Assembly (NCBI GenBank): GCA_964057225.1
Contig: OZ059896.1
Span: 8,494,001-8,558,000 of the forward strand
Reading direction: 5' to 3'
Source: Auanema rhodensis
Lineage: Eukaryota > Nematoda > Chromadorea > Rhabditida > Rhabditidae
DNA length: 64,000 nt
The notes under the pieces were generated by a model. The model made no database searches. It had not been told where the DNA came from and saw only the letters and a program-made list of their open reading frames with translations. The translations under genes and the position numbers were made by a program. Positions 1-11,653 of this stretch are shown one piece after another. Position 1 is the first letter of the stretch; every line of letters starts with the position of its first letter.

Positions 1-2298
1 TTGTTTCGTCATAGTGATTTAGAGGACAAACATTTTTCTTCTTTAGGAGACAGAGCATGGGTTCTCTTAGCGCATAGGCAAGAATTACCGGTGTTAATAG
101 AATTTGCTTTACGGGATGAAACTGTTGAAGCTGAAGAAATAGTAGAACGAGAAAAAGTTTGTTTATTACATGAAATTTAATTTTAATGTTTTATTTCAGT
201 TGATTACTTTCACAGTTCCAACACTTCCATGGGATTCAAATAACATTAATATTAAATTGACATGTGGAAATTCAGAGATTTCAGTTCCATTCAAATACAG
301 AAAGAGGTACTTGAAAAACGCAATAACACAACAATGTTCTTTTTTTAATGTTCCCGTTTTCCAGATGCCGATCTGTTACACCGTGTGTTTCAATTGAAAA
401 TTTGATTGAGTTTGCTACAAATGGTGATACCTTGGCTTTAGTGCAACCATTCAGTTTTCTTTTGCCACAGTTAGATGGAGAAGGGAACACGTTAGCTGTA
501 GACAGAATATCTAATGTTATATTCATATCTATTGCAGAGTCCTTCATCTTGCAGCACGAAACAGTCAAAGTTTTGCTTTAAAAATCCTTTTATCAGCTGT
601 TCCCTCACCCGATAAAGAAGGTATAGAAATATCAAAAATTATAATAAATGTTATAATTCAATTAAGAAATTGTTAATATTCGAAATTCTCGAGGGTTAAC
701 TGCCTTACATTGTGCGATAAGATCTGGTGATCCGGACAGCGTACATTACTTAATAGCAAATAAGGCACATGCTTATATTTCAGATAATCATAAGAATACA
801 GTAAGTATTGATTGTTTATTTTTTTATTCTTATCTAATATAATTTAAACTTGGAATATTAGGCTGTTCACTATCTTGCTGATGCTTATAACGAAGCAATT
901 TTCAAAGAAATTCTAGAACCAGCTACAGCTGAAGATTTAAAAGTTGAAGAATTGAATGATGAAGGTTATGCAGCTCTGCATCTAGCTGTACGTAGGTGAG
1001 TATAGATGTCTATGATCTCCCGAAAACTAGAAAACTTCGTTTACAGGTTGAAACTGAGTTTGATTGAAATGCTTCTTGAAGCAGGGGCTAATCCTAATTC
1101 GTTAGACCGTAATGGACGTACTCCTTTAATACATGCTGTTCTTATGAATGATACGGACATTGTCCAGTTTCTAATAGATGTATATATATACTTGTTAAGA
1201 TATTTTCTTTTAATTTTGTGAATTTCAGCATGGTTCTGATGCGAATATAGAAAGTAATAATGGAGAGACAAGTCTATTGCTTGCGAGAGACAATGCAAAT
1301 TATGCTTTGTTGGGATATTTACTGGATGCTGGGGCTGATCCAACAGTTGCAAATCAAAAAGGAGAAACTTTGATTGATTCAGATGATTCAACTATTCAAA
1401 ACATAGTCAAAGGAGAACGGTATAAAGGAAAATAATTTGTTTACACCTTTTCATGTTTAGAATCGCTTTACCTCCGAAGGAAATTTTCACTTCATCGTCT
1501 CCTAGTGATCTCCCAGCCGTACGGGCACCTTTGTTCGGTAAGTCATGTCCGAAGAGTACGGTTGTGGATCAATATACAGTCAAACATAGTCGAATGATTA
1601 TACGAAATCCGAACCCTCAAACAAATGAAGAAGATAATATTCAGGGTACGGGTCTGTTGGCATTCGGTTTTTCATATCACAATACCTTTGAAGTTTCTAA
1701 AAAATTCATTCATTCATTGGTTTCTTAGATGAGCCTGAAGAAAGTGCCACATTAAGTGGAATTCGTGAAAATGCTCGACAGCGAGCTGCAAGACTGATGG
1801 AAGAAGTAGAGCAACTAATGAATGAACCATCAACTAGTGGCACTTCTACTGGTGCTAGGAGAGGAGCTCATAAAGGTTGTTATAACATAGATATTGAAAT
1901 CGAAAACAAAACATATCTTTCAGACGATATAGCAGGATTAGATTATTTAACAAGATTACGGTTATCGAAAGCTTTAGATCTAGATGGAAAATGGCAAAAT
2001 GTAGCAAAAGTAAAAAATTTATTTACAATTAAAAGTTTTAAAGTTTTATGCTTAGGAGCTTGGTTGTGAGCATATGATAGAATTAATCTGTATTTGTGCT
2101 ACGGATTCCAATGACAACAGTCCAACAATGATTTTTATGGATCAGTATGAAGTATGTAGAGAAGAAGCATTAACATAAATTAAAAAAGAAATCTTTCAGA
2201 ATATGCCAGATTCTAAAGTTACAAATTTACGAACAGCATTGGAACGATTACAATTAACAGAAGCTGTATCATTAATTGATGACCGATTTGTATACTAA
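1..2298 (+). CDS. NF-kB p105/Relish-like protein, 3' part (RHD end, ankyrin repeats, death domain)
   Basis: The gene is cut by the left edge. Exons read by eye: 1-156, 200-306, 365-490, 538-620, then from 667 through further short introns, with the last at 1735-2009, 2056-2151 and 2200-2298 (TAA). The first two exons resemble the end of the second Rel-homology (IPT/TIG) domain: ITFTVPTLPW, then a terminal strand ending in FKYRKR, a basic NLS-like stretch placed as in p50. About six to seven ankyrin repeats follow (GEGNTVLHLAA, SRGLTALHCAI, DEGYAALHLAV, RNGRTPLIHAV, NNGETSLLLA). The last three exons form a death domain with SPTMIFMDQYE and LRTALERLQLTEAVSLI, closely matching the p105 death domain. 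IPT, ankyrins and death domain in this order is characteristic of p105/p100. Seen: domain order and motifs. Inferred: an NF-kB precursor whose ankyrin half acts as a built-in IkB. No glycine-rich region separates the IPT from the ankyrins. The DNA-binding half lies outside the window. Confidence 0.85.
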
Positions 2299-3205
2299 AT
2301 ATTTCCAAATTTAAAAAAAAAATCCAAATTTGGTATTAAAACGAATATTTTACTTGTAAAAGCTTTGTAGTTAAAATTTTGCAAATATTTCTCATAAAAC
2401 AAAATGTATTATAATATTTATAATATTATATTTCAGTTGAATGCTAAAAAGTTTACTATATTTCAAATGTTAACAATGAATTAATTAAATATATTAATAT
2501 ATAAATATTGTTTTTTTTTAAATTCTCAAAATTAATATTTGAAAAGTAATTGAATGAAATTAACTTGGTAAAATTGAAAATACACGAAATAAGTGCTTTG
2601 AACTCTTTAAATTAAAGAAAAAAAAAATAAAAATAAAAGGATTGTTGATAAATAAAAAGAATATAAATCAATTTTACACATCGTTGAACAAAGATTAAAA
2701 ATTAAAAAAACTCCTAACAACTACTTTGAGAGAATAGATGAAACTAATGATTATATCTTATATATACATACATATATTTGAATTATATGTACGTATATAG
2801 CATAGTTTTCATATAAACTTGTTAATATTTACACAAAACTATTTATATTTTCTTATTTTTTGTATAATATTATAAATATAAATATATGTTGTGTGTAACT
2901 AAATTAATTAATATTTGTACATACTATTCTATGCTCATTGATGATGTTCATAAAACATTTGAACTAAAAATAAGTTTTAAATTATAATTACCCTTTATAA
3001 TTTATTATTATTTGGAATGTAAATCATAGACAAAATGCTTTTTATTTTATATAATAAGAATTTTATAATGTTATCAAAGTGAGGTAAAATGAGTACCAAT
3101 GATTTGTTTTGTTTTGATTTTAAAATTCTGAATCCTTATAACGAGCATATACAACTTGACCAATATGGATATATCCCTAAATATATGATTATATGAATAT
3201 TATAT
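2299..3205. other. Convergent 3' intergenic region
   Basis: This is AT-rich sequence between the convergent ends of the NF-kB-like and mARC genes, with many poly-A and poly-T runs and an AATAAA-rich stretch near 2620-2640. I see no coding exon or RNA gene. Confidence 0.6.
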
Positions 3206-4587
3206 TTATAAAGTTTGACATACTGGTTTTAGTAATCCAAGATTCACACCAAAAACTGGATCATCTTTAAACTCAGCACGCATACATCCCTCAGGAACAC
3301 CACGGTATGATCGTAACGTTTGTAGAGGCTGATTGTTCTTATCACGAATTCCAGTTTCAGGATCAACTGTTGTTAGAATACATCTAAAATCAAAGATAAA
3401 TATTGAAAAATTAATAAAAAAATAATTAATGTTCAAATGAAAATACCTTGTGCAAGGACAGCAGCATTGCAACTGTACATCTCCAATACGAAGTTCATCC
3501 CATTTATCTTCATCATAGGCTGGACACTTCTCAATGACTATATTGGGACGGAATGATTTCATTGTAAGCTAAATGTAAAAACAAATTTTTTAAAATAAAT
3601 AAATAAAATATTCAATTTTACTTTTTTCTCCAAACGTGTATTAAGGTCAGTTAAAGAGGCATCCGCAAGAGCCATGTATGGTGCAAGGTCAGAGAATGGA
3701 ACCTGAAAATTTTAATTTTTAAGCTTCTTTTTAGTTTCAACAACATCATACATTAAACTTATTTTTTGGAACAGTATTATTCATCCACCATTCCTTTTTA
3801 GGTACTAATGTACGTTCAGTATATAAATGTTCCATGTATACCACTAAACGGGTATCTAAAAATAATTTGTTTTTATGAAAATTAATTTTAAAAACAAAAA
3901 GTTTACTTGGCTCATCAATATAGTCTGATAATAATTTTGATATCTCTTCACCACAATCAAGACCATCTTGCTTTTTCTTCTCAAACAATCTTGAAAATTT
4001 AAATTTTTTTCTCTAAAATGATACAAATAAAAACTTACGTTGTTCTGATAACTTTATTCTCATTAGTCACTATATTTAGATCAATAACGCAAGTTTTTCC
4101 ATCGGGGAATTTAACTATCAGAGTATTGTCCTTCATTTCTGATTCGATGAGAATCATTTTGGGTTTTTGTCTTGCTGTGTAGAATCTTCAAAGAATATCT
4201 TAAGAAACTAAGCTACTATCCACATCATTACAATCCCGTTTCCCCATTAATAATCTGGAAGAACCTATCTCTCATGCCACCACATTCAACTCCGTATTTT
4301 CCGCAATATAAAGAAAATACCTAGATATAAACAATTCAAGCAGAAACAAATATTAAATATTCTACCTGTTTGGATCTGCAGGATTTTATTGGATATATAT
4401 TCAGCTCTTTGATTATACCAATTGGTACAAAATCTCTGCGTTTTGAAGATTTATACAGCTTATAACCATATTTAGTCACCTGATTAGGAAATTAAATTTA
4501 AAAAAAAAGGAAAAACGTTACATTATAAATGACGAATCCTACTCCAATTGAGAGGGCGAAAGCTTTTTTGTCATCAATCCAAGCCAT
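3206..4587 (-). CDS. mARC-like MOSC-domain molybdenum protein (mitochondrial amidoxime-reducing component)
   Basis: Six or so exons run from ATG at 4587 to TAA at 3206. The N-terminus (MAWIDDKKAFALSIGVGFV) carries one hydrophobic segment fitting the signal anchor of mARC in the outer mitochondrial membrane. The MOSC N-terminal barrel follows (VPIGIIKELNIYPIKSC, then GMRDRFFQI and FYTARQKPKMILI). The MOSC core contains LTDLNTRLEKK, FRPNIVIEKCPAYDEDKWDEL and PCTRCILTTVDPETG. The cysteine before ILTT is at the place of the molybdenum-ligating cysteine of the family. Known for the family: it reduces N-hydroxylated compounds such as amidoximes, with electrons from cytochrome b5 and its reductase. 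Length, about 330 residues, is normal. The locus is convergent with the NF-kB-like gene. The small exons were placed by hand. Confidence 0.85.
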
Positions 4588-5308
4588 AGTAATTGAAATA
4601 TGAGATTTTCTCTGCTATAAAAGCAATATTGTTGAAATAGAACTGAAAGACAGTTAGGTGGTTATTTAGAAAGAAGTCTTTATGATAAGAACTGATAGCA
4701 GAAGAGAAAAACAAATAGTATACAAAGGTCATTAAGATAAATTTGCTGTGTTTAGTTTTTTTTAAACAAACTAACTACAAAATATTTGCTCTTAAATAGA
4801 GTGTAGTTATATAATTGAACACAAATACTACGTGAATTATACTAAATCTACATCTGAAGGAAAACGGTTAAAGTTGTATTTGAAGAGTGTCCTGAGTGGC
4901 GGAACTTGCGGATGGACAATGAACTTTTTCGGTAGAAACAGGCGCCTCGGAAAACGATCAATGTTGTTCGCAAAGAATTAATTTAAATCACCCATGTAGT
5001 TGCTGAAAATCACGTATTTACGATAAACTTTCTTGTTTTCTAATTTTTTTTTCAATTTATTTATATTTTTGGGATAAAAAATGGAAAAGTTTTGACAATT
5101 TGTATTGAAAAATGCGTCTGCGCGTATTTTTAGATGAAGACAAGAGTGTCGGAGTGGGGGGGGGGAGAGTGGAGATAGTTTGATCTCAGTAAATTTATAA
5201 ACAAATAAAGAAAATGAATTTTCGGACCAATTATCAGAAATATACAAAAGACAGTTTATAATGAAATTTGTGAAATAGTTTCAAATCAAACATTATATAA
5301 ATCAAAGA
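4588..5308. other. Divergent intergenic region, mARC / LDLR-A gene
   Basis: This 0.7 kb sits between two divergently transcribed genes and should hold both promoters. It contains a G-run at about 5156-5165 followed by a purine stretch. No TATA box can be assigned with confidence and no extra exon is visible. Confidence 0.5.
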
Positions 5309-8201
5309 ATGTTCTTTCATCTAAGTTTAATCATATTAATTTTTATTAGTTCAACATATACTCAAGAACATATATTAGCCAGGTATATTATATTAAAATT
5401 ATTATAATATTTTTATAATTATATGATAGTTGTCGTTCTGCTACTCATATACGATGTGCTGATGGTTTAACATGCATTCATAAAAAATTTATGTGTGATG
5501 GTAGAATAGATTGCCCTGATCATTCAGATGAGCAATCACATATATGCAATCAACGTGGATTATCAGGATCAATTGTGAGTTCAAAGCATAAAATTTATTT
5601 TGGAAATAATATAAATGCTATTGATATACTCATAAATAATATAAAATATAATATAAGACATATTCTATCTAATACATTAGCCATATATTTCCAATCAGAT
5701 TCTAAACGTTCTTCTTGTCTCGATGATTCATATTTTTCCTAAAAAAAGAATTTTTTATCTTTAAATTATACAAAATATATAAATTATTTTACTTCAAATA
5801 TTAATAATACTTTGATAACTTCATTAATAGCATTTTCCATTTGAGAATAGATTGCTAATTCTTCCATGCTGCCAAAGTTTAAGCTTGATTGTAAAGCCTC
5901 AGCTTGAAAACAGAGTATGAGCTTGTTATAGTTGAAAATATAAAAAAACCTTGTTTTTTTATTTTTTTAGCTCTTTTGAGACTATCATTATGCTCAATAG
6001 TTCCAGATAAATATTGGATAGAAGGTGCTTCTTCCTAAATTATTTTTTATAAAAAATTTGAATTTCATATAATTATAACAAACAGTCATATTTCGTTGTT
6101 GACGTTCAATTCCAGAAGACATTCTGAAGATTCTTGGTAATAGATTCAAAAATATTTCTCTTGTCTATATATAATTATAATTAATAATTATTTTAATGAT
6201 TTCTATCTGAATACTTCATACCCATGGTCCCATTTCTCGTAGTGATCCACTTCGAAAGTGAACGTTCATTATCAGAATAGTTGCACATGTTGAAGCACCC
6301 ATAATACATAATGAAGCTGAGAAGAAAGCAGCTAAAGGAAAATAAAAAAAATTAATTTTTCTTAATTCTCTTACATAAAACTGGAATGGAATCTGAAGTG
6401 GTTGGCGTAGTCATTGCTATCCTAGTGAGGAAAACCAGCGTCGCAAGAACGTTCGTTGTCTCTAAAATGACATTTAGAAAAGAGTCTTATCCTCATCATA
6501 AACAATATAATGGAAAACATTTTTGTTTCAAAACTATTCTCTTATATAATTCTTCATAGAAGTATTATGTAATATGTGGATAACTATAGAAAAATTAACT
6601 AGGAAAAACCAACCAGATTTAAATCAATTTTTTGATTTAAAATGTTCAAATTATAGTAAAACTTAAAGAATATTAAGTTTAATATAATTTATAAAATAAT
6701 ATTAAAACATACGTAAAGTAACTTTTTCTCCTCCAGCTGTTGGCATTATGAATTGTAAAACATTACTCATTGATATGAAAAATGAAGGTACAATCCAATT
6801 TAATGTATAATATAAACTTTTTCTTTTAAGAATTATATAATAATATAATTCTATATATGGTTCTCCATTAAATAATCGTATTGTTCTATTAGCTATAGTT
6901 TCTGAAAAAAAAGTTTTAAGTTTTAGTTTTTAAATTTTCTTTTTTTTTTCACCGATTATATCAAATTCTTCATTAGTTACATAGTATGTCATATCTATAG
7001 TACCAACTCCTTTTTCATTCAGATTAGCTAAATCAAAATCCACGAATGATCCAGAATATGTCCACAGTCCATACTAAGATAATACAACAAGTTATATTCA
7101 AAGTTTTAAGTTTAAAATTACTTTCATAAAACAAATTTGTTCGTCAAATGGAAACCATGTCATACTCATATCACATGATACTGTAACAATACCTGGTGGA
7201 GCAACATATACATCTCCAGTATGAGATACAACACAGTTCACAGAAAATGTTGAATCAAAGTTATTCACACTATGTAATAAAATTAAATTTTGAAATGAAT
7301 ACTTGTATAAACCTGTTGAATAAGAGAACATCAGGTAGCCAAATCATTTTTTTTGGTAACTGTATATCAGTTATGTTACCGTATTCAGATGGATTCCATT
7401 TAAGTTTATAATCTGTCCAACTGATTTGTGACCATACTACAACGGTCATTGCTTGATTCTTTTCGTCCTTTATAATAATAATAATAATAGTTAATAATAT
7501 TATATTATTCAACTTACTACATCAACTATTTGTTGAAGCATTATCTTATGCTTAACAGATAAACTTTCTGAATGATTCTTAATTGGACGTTCGATGACGT
7601 CATAATTTTCTTTAAGATCTTGTATAAGACGATACTCTTCAGAACTTGCAGATGAATTTTTAAAATAAAATAAAATAATTAGAAATTTGAAATAGATCAT
7701 AGATGTATATGAATTTGTGGTGAATGTATGATAGAAGCGTTCAGTTAACGAAATGAATCAACTCATTAATACAAATTGTCAATAAGATTACGAAGTTTTT
7801 GGATGTACAAACATATCTTCTCATGTTTCTTTCTTCTTCTTTTTTTCATTTTATTATAATTTTATAATTATTATTTAATATTTCATTACTCATATAGTAT
7901 ATAGTATATAATTTCAGAAAGGTAGTTCACAAAAATTTTTTTCAACACAAGTCAAGTGTCCACCTAATTGGTTTGCCTGTCAAGATTTATCCAAGTGTCT
8001 TCAACCAAAGCTTGTTTGTGATCAAGTGAAAGATTGCAAGTCTGTATTCATCAGTTCCTTCTTTCATTTTTTAAAATAATTTTTACTTATTTCAATTTAA
8101 TCAGTTATTGATATTTCAGTGATGGATCGGATGAGCGAGAATTTTGTTTTGAACATAGGACAAGAATGATGAGAATTAAAGATCATACAATTGTTTATTA
8201 A
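5309..8201 (+). CDS. Secreted protein with two LDL-receptor class A modules
   Basis: Exons: 5309-5382, 5430-5574, 7918-8039 and 8120-8201. The product is about 140 residues. Residues 1-20 (MFFHLSLIILIFISSTYTQ) form a signal peptide. Two LDLR-A repeats follow. The first has six cysteines and the calcium-binding signature CDGRIDCPDHSDEQ; the second ends CDQVKDCNDGSDERE, where the acidic residues after the fourth cysteine bind calcium in this family. A short basic tail follows with no transmembrane segment, so the protein is probably secreted. The second intron, 5575-7917, is unusually long for this window because a whole receptor gene lies inside it on the opposite strand. The donor GTGAGT and acceptor TTTCAG are both good, and the frame is preserved, so the link between the two modules is well supported. 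Ligand and function are unknown. Confidence 0.8.
5595..7700 (-). CDS. Nicotinic acetylcholine receptor-like Cys-loop channel subunit (nested gene)
   Basis: About ten exons run from ATG at 7700 to TAA at 5595. The signal peptide is MIYFKFLIILFYF. The extracellular domain carries the loop motif KKMIWLPDVLLFN and a Cys-loop with exactly 13 residues between the cysteines (CDMSMTWFPFDEQIC). M1 lies in LNWIVPSFFISMSNVLQFI. It leads into GGEKVTL, the cytoplasmic edge of M2 that carries the conserved glutamate of cation channels. PTTSDSIPVL joins M2 to M3, and M4 is in the last exon (ICLILYFILFMSISIAFIL). I see no vicinal cysteine pair in the region of loop C, so this looks like a non-alpha subunit. 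Seen: Cys-loop, M1-M4 and cationic-type M2 edge. Inferred: an acetylcholine-gated or orphan cation channel in neurons or muscle. The whole gene lies in the long intron of the LDLR-A gene on the opposite strand. Confidence 0.85.
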
Positions 8202-10583
8202 ATTTACAAATATAATTTGATGAAAAAAACTTATTTAAAAAACATTCCTAACTATATTATTTCATTTTATTCTTTTTATTAGTCAATTGTAAAATGATAA
8301 TACTTGTTAAATAAACTTGTCTTTCATCTTCTAATTACAATTCAAGCTTAACACATATATGTATTTATATATTTGTAATAAATAATCTTTTTTTTTTTAA
8401 ATTTTCAATAATAATAATAATTTTGTATTGATTTACATGAAAAATACAAATTTTATGGAAAAGAATTACCACAAGTATTCCTATATCGACTCTATTTTGG
8501 ATCGTCCTTGATAGCTGTTTTAAATAATTTCACTTTTCAATTCAAAATTTTTTGAGATATTTCAATACAAATCTTAATTGGTCAAAAAAATAAAGAAAAT
8601 GAAACTATTTGATTGAATACAATTAGTTTTAGCACCTTGTTAATGACCAATAAAACTTTATTCGTACAAAAGTATAAAGAATAAAAGTTTTTTTTCTAAG
8701 AACACAAGAAAACTTGACCGAACTTTGGTACAGGAAGCTTTACATGTATAAATCTTTTTTATATTTTTGAAACAAGTTTTCAAATAAAAAATATTTTTCA
8801 AATGTAAATATACTGTATTCTATTGTTTTAGAAAAAATATATATATTACAACCTAAAGCTGTTTCTATGTTTGACATTAGGTAACAGCTTGAAACAGAAA
8901 ATAGGAAAGGTGAAGCAGGTGCCCATAAAGAACTAGCATTAAATTAGATTTTTTCATTTCCTTATCTAGCGGTTGAATACATGTTTCATCTCATCATTAG
9001 GCTCGTTTCTCTTCCTTCTCGCTATCTCTCAAGTATTCTCTCCGATCTAAGCTGAGTAAGAGACCAACGATGATGCTAGTGAGACAAAATGACCTTGTCA
9101 AACTGATGTTCTCTCTGTTTTTCTTTGCCCTCTCTCAATCTAGAATAATTCATTTGATAGTTTTAATGAGAGATATTGTGAATAAAAGAGAACATTGAGA
9201 ATGAATAAGGTTGCTGATGTATATCACCTTTGGCGTAAAAATGCCACTGAATTCCTTCATCTTCAAAATAGTTTGAACTATCATTTGAAACAAAACGAGT
9301 AAGGTCGTTTAAGACGAAATAAGAGAACAAATAAGATCAGAATGACTTTATTGTTTATTATTAGGTAGATAGTAGAAGACGAGACAACCAACTTCGTCAA
9401 TGCCATTTGTACTTCCCATTTTCTAGTTCTGTTTTCAATAGTCAAACAAAAAACTGAGAATGCCACTATTTCAAAATATGAACTAAGTTGTTAACTATCT
9501 TACTTATAATTATATAATTAGTGAACTAAAGGATAAAACTGCATAGATAAGAAGACAAATTGAATTAAATCTCTTGCAAATATAATGATTATACAATATA
9601 AATAATATAAATACAAATTTAAAAACTACTACTAGTCAGTCAGGAAGTAGGACTTCCAGTATTTTTTAGTTGTAACATTAGTAGTTGAGTAATCAAAAAT
9701 GATAGGAATGTTCTATTGTATTAACATGATTGTGAACTTTTAAAAATAAAATATTTTATTTTAAAAAATAATATTAAATAATAAAATTAATAAACATAAA
9801 TGCATACATCTATGTATATCGGTTAAGATAATATATATATATTATACAATAATTGTATTTTAATACAAAAATATTACTAAACTTTAATATTTTTATGTTT
9901 GATCCAGTTAACAAAGCAAAAAATGAGATTCATTTGAATTAAAAAAACAGAGAAAATACAACTTCTCTATGAAGTATAGGTGAATCTAATGGTGTTATTA
10001 TAATAAATAAAGAATATTTACATAAATATCTATCGATTTTTAAAGAAAATTACTTAAATTTGCAGCTAATTTATAGATTATAAGAACGAAATATGAACTT
10101 AAAGGTTATATTAATGTACTGTTAGTTTTCCATTCAACATTCATGTAACACTCGATGATAAAATCGAAATGGTAACGAATAAACATATGGTTACATACAT
10201 AGATTACATATACGGGTAACTATGTCAAAATATATAAATAGTTTTAAATTTTTCTCAGATATATATATAGGTATTCCAGCTATTCCTTTCTTTAACCTCT
10301 TTCTAACCTTATTCTCATTCTTTCCTGAGTTTTCTTAAGTGGAAGTATTAATAACTGCAATCTAAAAAACTGAACGTATCCGGTAATAGATCGGAAAATC
10401 TTCCAATCAACCCAAAATGTACGAAGAATTATGCAGAGAACTTCGAAATTGCATAGAGTCCAAGTCAAAAGCCTGTTTTTTGTGCGTCAGCCTTGCCGTT
10501 GAGGAGGAGGACTCGATTGGGCGGTGCTAGGGATGGTTGATGCGGCTGGGGCGGTGACGACACGTCAAGGTGACGAACCCAGC
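8202..10583. other. Long intergenic region upstream of the first collagen
   Basis: This 2.4 kb is AT-rich with poly-T runs, TA dinucleotide clusters near 9830-9845 and 10258-10270, and no reading frame with recognisable protein features. The distal part is the presumed regulatory region of the collagen gene that starts at 10630. Confidence 0.55.
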
Positions 10584-10591
10584 TATATAAG
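10584..10591 (+). promoter_or_regulatory. TATA box of the first collagen gene
   Basis: TATATAAG lies 39 bases upstream of the collagen ATG at 10630, inside a stretch much more GC-rich than the surroundings. The second collagen has a matching element, which supports a shared promoter design for strong, timed transcription. Confidence 0.6.
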
Positions 10592-10629
10592 GAGCTGATT
10601 GGACCCCAGAAAACAAGGTGTCCTGAGAC

Positions 10630-11580
10630 ATGGATCTTGAGCATCGTATTAAGGCTTACCGCTTCGTCGCCTATTCGGCTGTGACCTTCTCTGTGGTCGC
10701 AGTCCTTTCGGTCTGCGTCACTCTTCCCATGGTCTACAACTATGTTCACCATGTCAAGAGATCCATGCACAACGAAATCAACTTCTGCAAGGGATCCGCC
10801 AAGGATATCTGGTCCGAGGTTAACCATTTGAAGAACATGCCAGCCGGAAACAGAACTGCCCGTCAAGCCGGTTACGGAGATGCCGGAGTTAGCGGAGGAT
10901 CCGGAACTGCTGGAGGATGTGATGCTTGCTGTCTCCCAGGAGCCGCTGGACCAGCTGGTACCCCAGGAAAGCCAGGAAGACCAGGAAAGCCAGGAGCTCC
11001 AGGACTCCCAGGAAACCCAGGACGTCCACCTCAGCAACCATGTGACCCAATCACTCCACCACCATGCAAGCCATGCCCAGCTGGACCACCAGGACCACCA
11101 GGACAGCCAGGACCTTCCGGAGATGCTGGACTTCCAGGACAACCAGGACAACCAGGACAAGACGCTGCCCCAGGACAGCCAGGACCAAAGGGAGCCCCAG
11201 GACCAGCCGGAAACCCAGGAGCCCCAGGAGCCCCAGGACAACCAGGACAAGACGCTCCATCCGAGCCAATCCTCCCAGGAGAGCCAGGACCACAAGGAGC
11301 TCCAGGACCACAAGGACCACCAGGACAACCAGGACAACCAGGACAAGACGGAGCTCCAGGTAAATAACAATCCTTTATAACAAATCTTATTCACATATCA
11401 ATTGTAGGACAAGCTGGACCAAAGGGACCAAACGGACAACCTGGACAACCAGGAGCCGACGGAAACCCAGGAGCCCCAGGACCAGCTGGACCACCAGGAG
11501 GACCAGGAGAGAAGGGTATCTGCCCCAAGTACTGCGCCATCGACGGAGGTGTCTTCTTCGAGGACGGAACACGCCGTTAA
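10630..11580 (+). CDS. Cuticle collagen, first copy
   Basis: Exons are 10630-11359 and 11408-11580, joined in phase 1, giving 300 residues. The N-terminus is the nematode cuticle collagen domain: [19 protein letters not shown] is a membrane or signal-anchor segment, followed by [30 protein letters not shown] follows this domain. The cysteine cluster CDACCLPG is followed by Gly-X-Y blocks broken by a short cysteine-containing spacer ([16 protein letters not shown]). The C-terminus is [20 protein letters not shown], very close to C. elegans collagens. Codon use is strongly biased to GGA and CCA, as in highly expressed nematode genes. The protein is secreted by the hypodermis and cross-linked in the cuticle. 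The intron present in the N-terminal domain of the second copy is absent here. Confidence 0.95.
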
Positions 11581-11647
11581 GCAGTATGACGAAGCCCCAA
11601 AGCCGCAAGCTTTGCACTTCTTCTACAAAATCAAAGAATATATGCAA

Positions 11648-11653
11648 AATAAA
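11648..11653 (+). terminator. Poly(A) signal of the first collagen
   Basis: AATAAA lies 68 bases after the stop codon, the usual distance for a short nematode 3' UTR. Confidence 0.6.

Noticed and set aside
5491..5742. Reading frame running past the second LDLR-A exon
   Set aside because: After the GTGAGT donor at 5575 the translation turns into AT-rich Asn/Ile sequence, overlapping the M4 exon of the antisense receptor; splicing to 7918 restores the second module.
8202..10583. Search for a gene in the 2.4 kb before the collagen, including the frame at 9281-9466 on the minus strand
   Set aside because: No exon with good splice sites, no domain, and no codon bias was found.
10465..11394. Minus-strand 309-codon open frame rich in Trp, Ser and Leu
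   Set aside because: It is the antisense of the GGA-CCA codons of the collagen Gly-X-Y repeats; the plus strand has the real gene with conserved N- and C-terminal domains.
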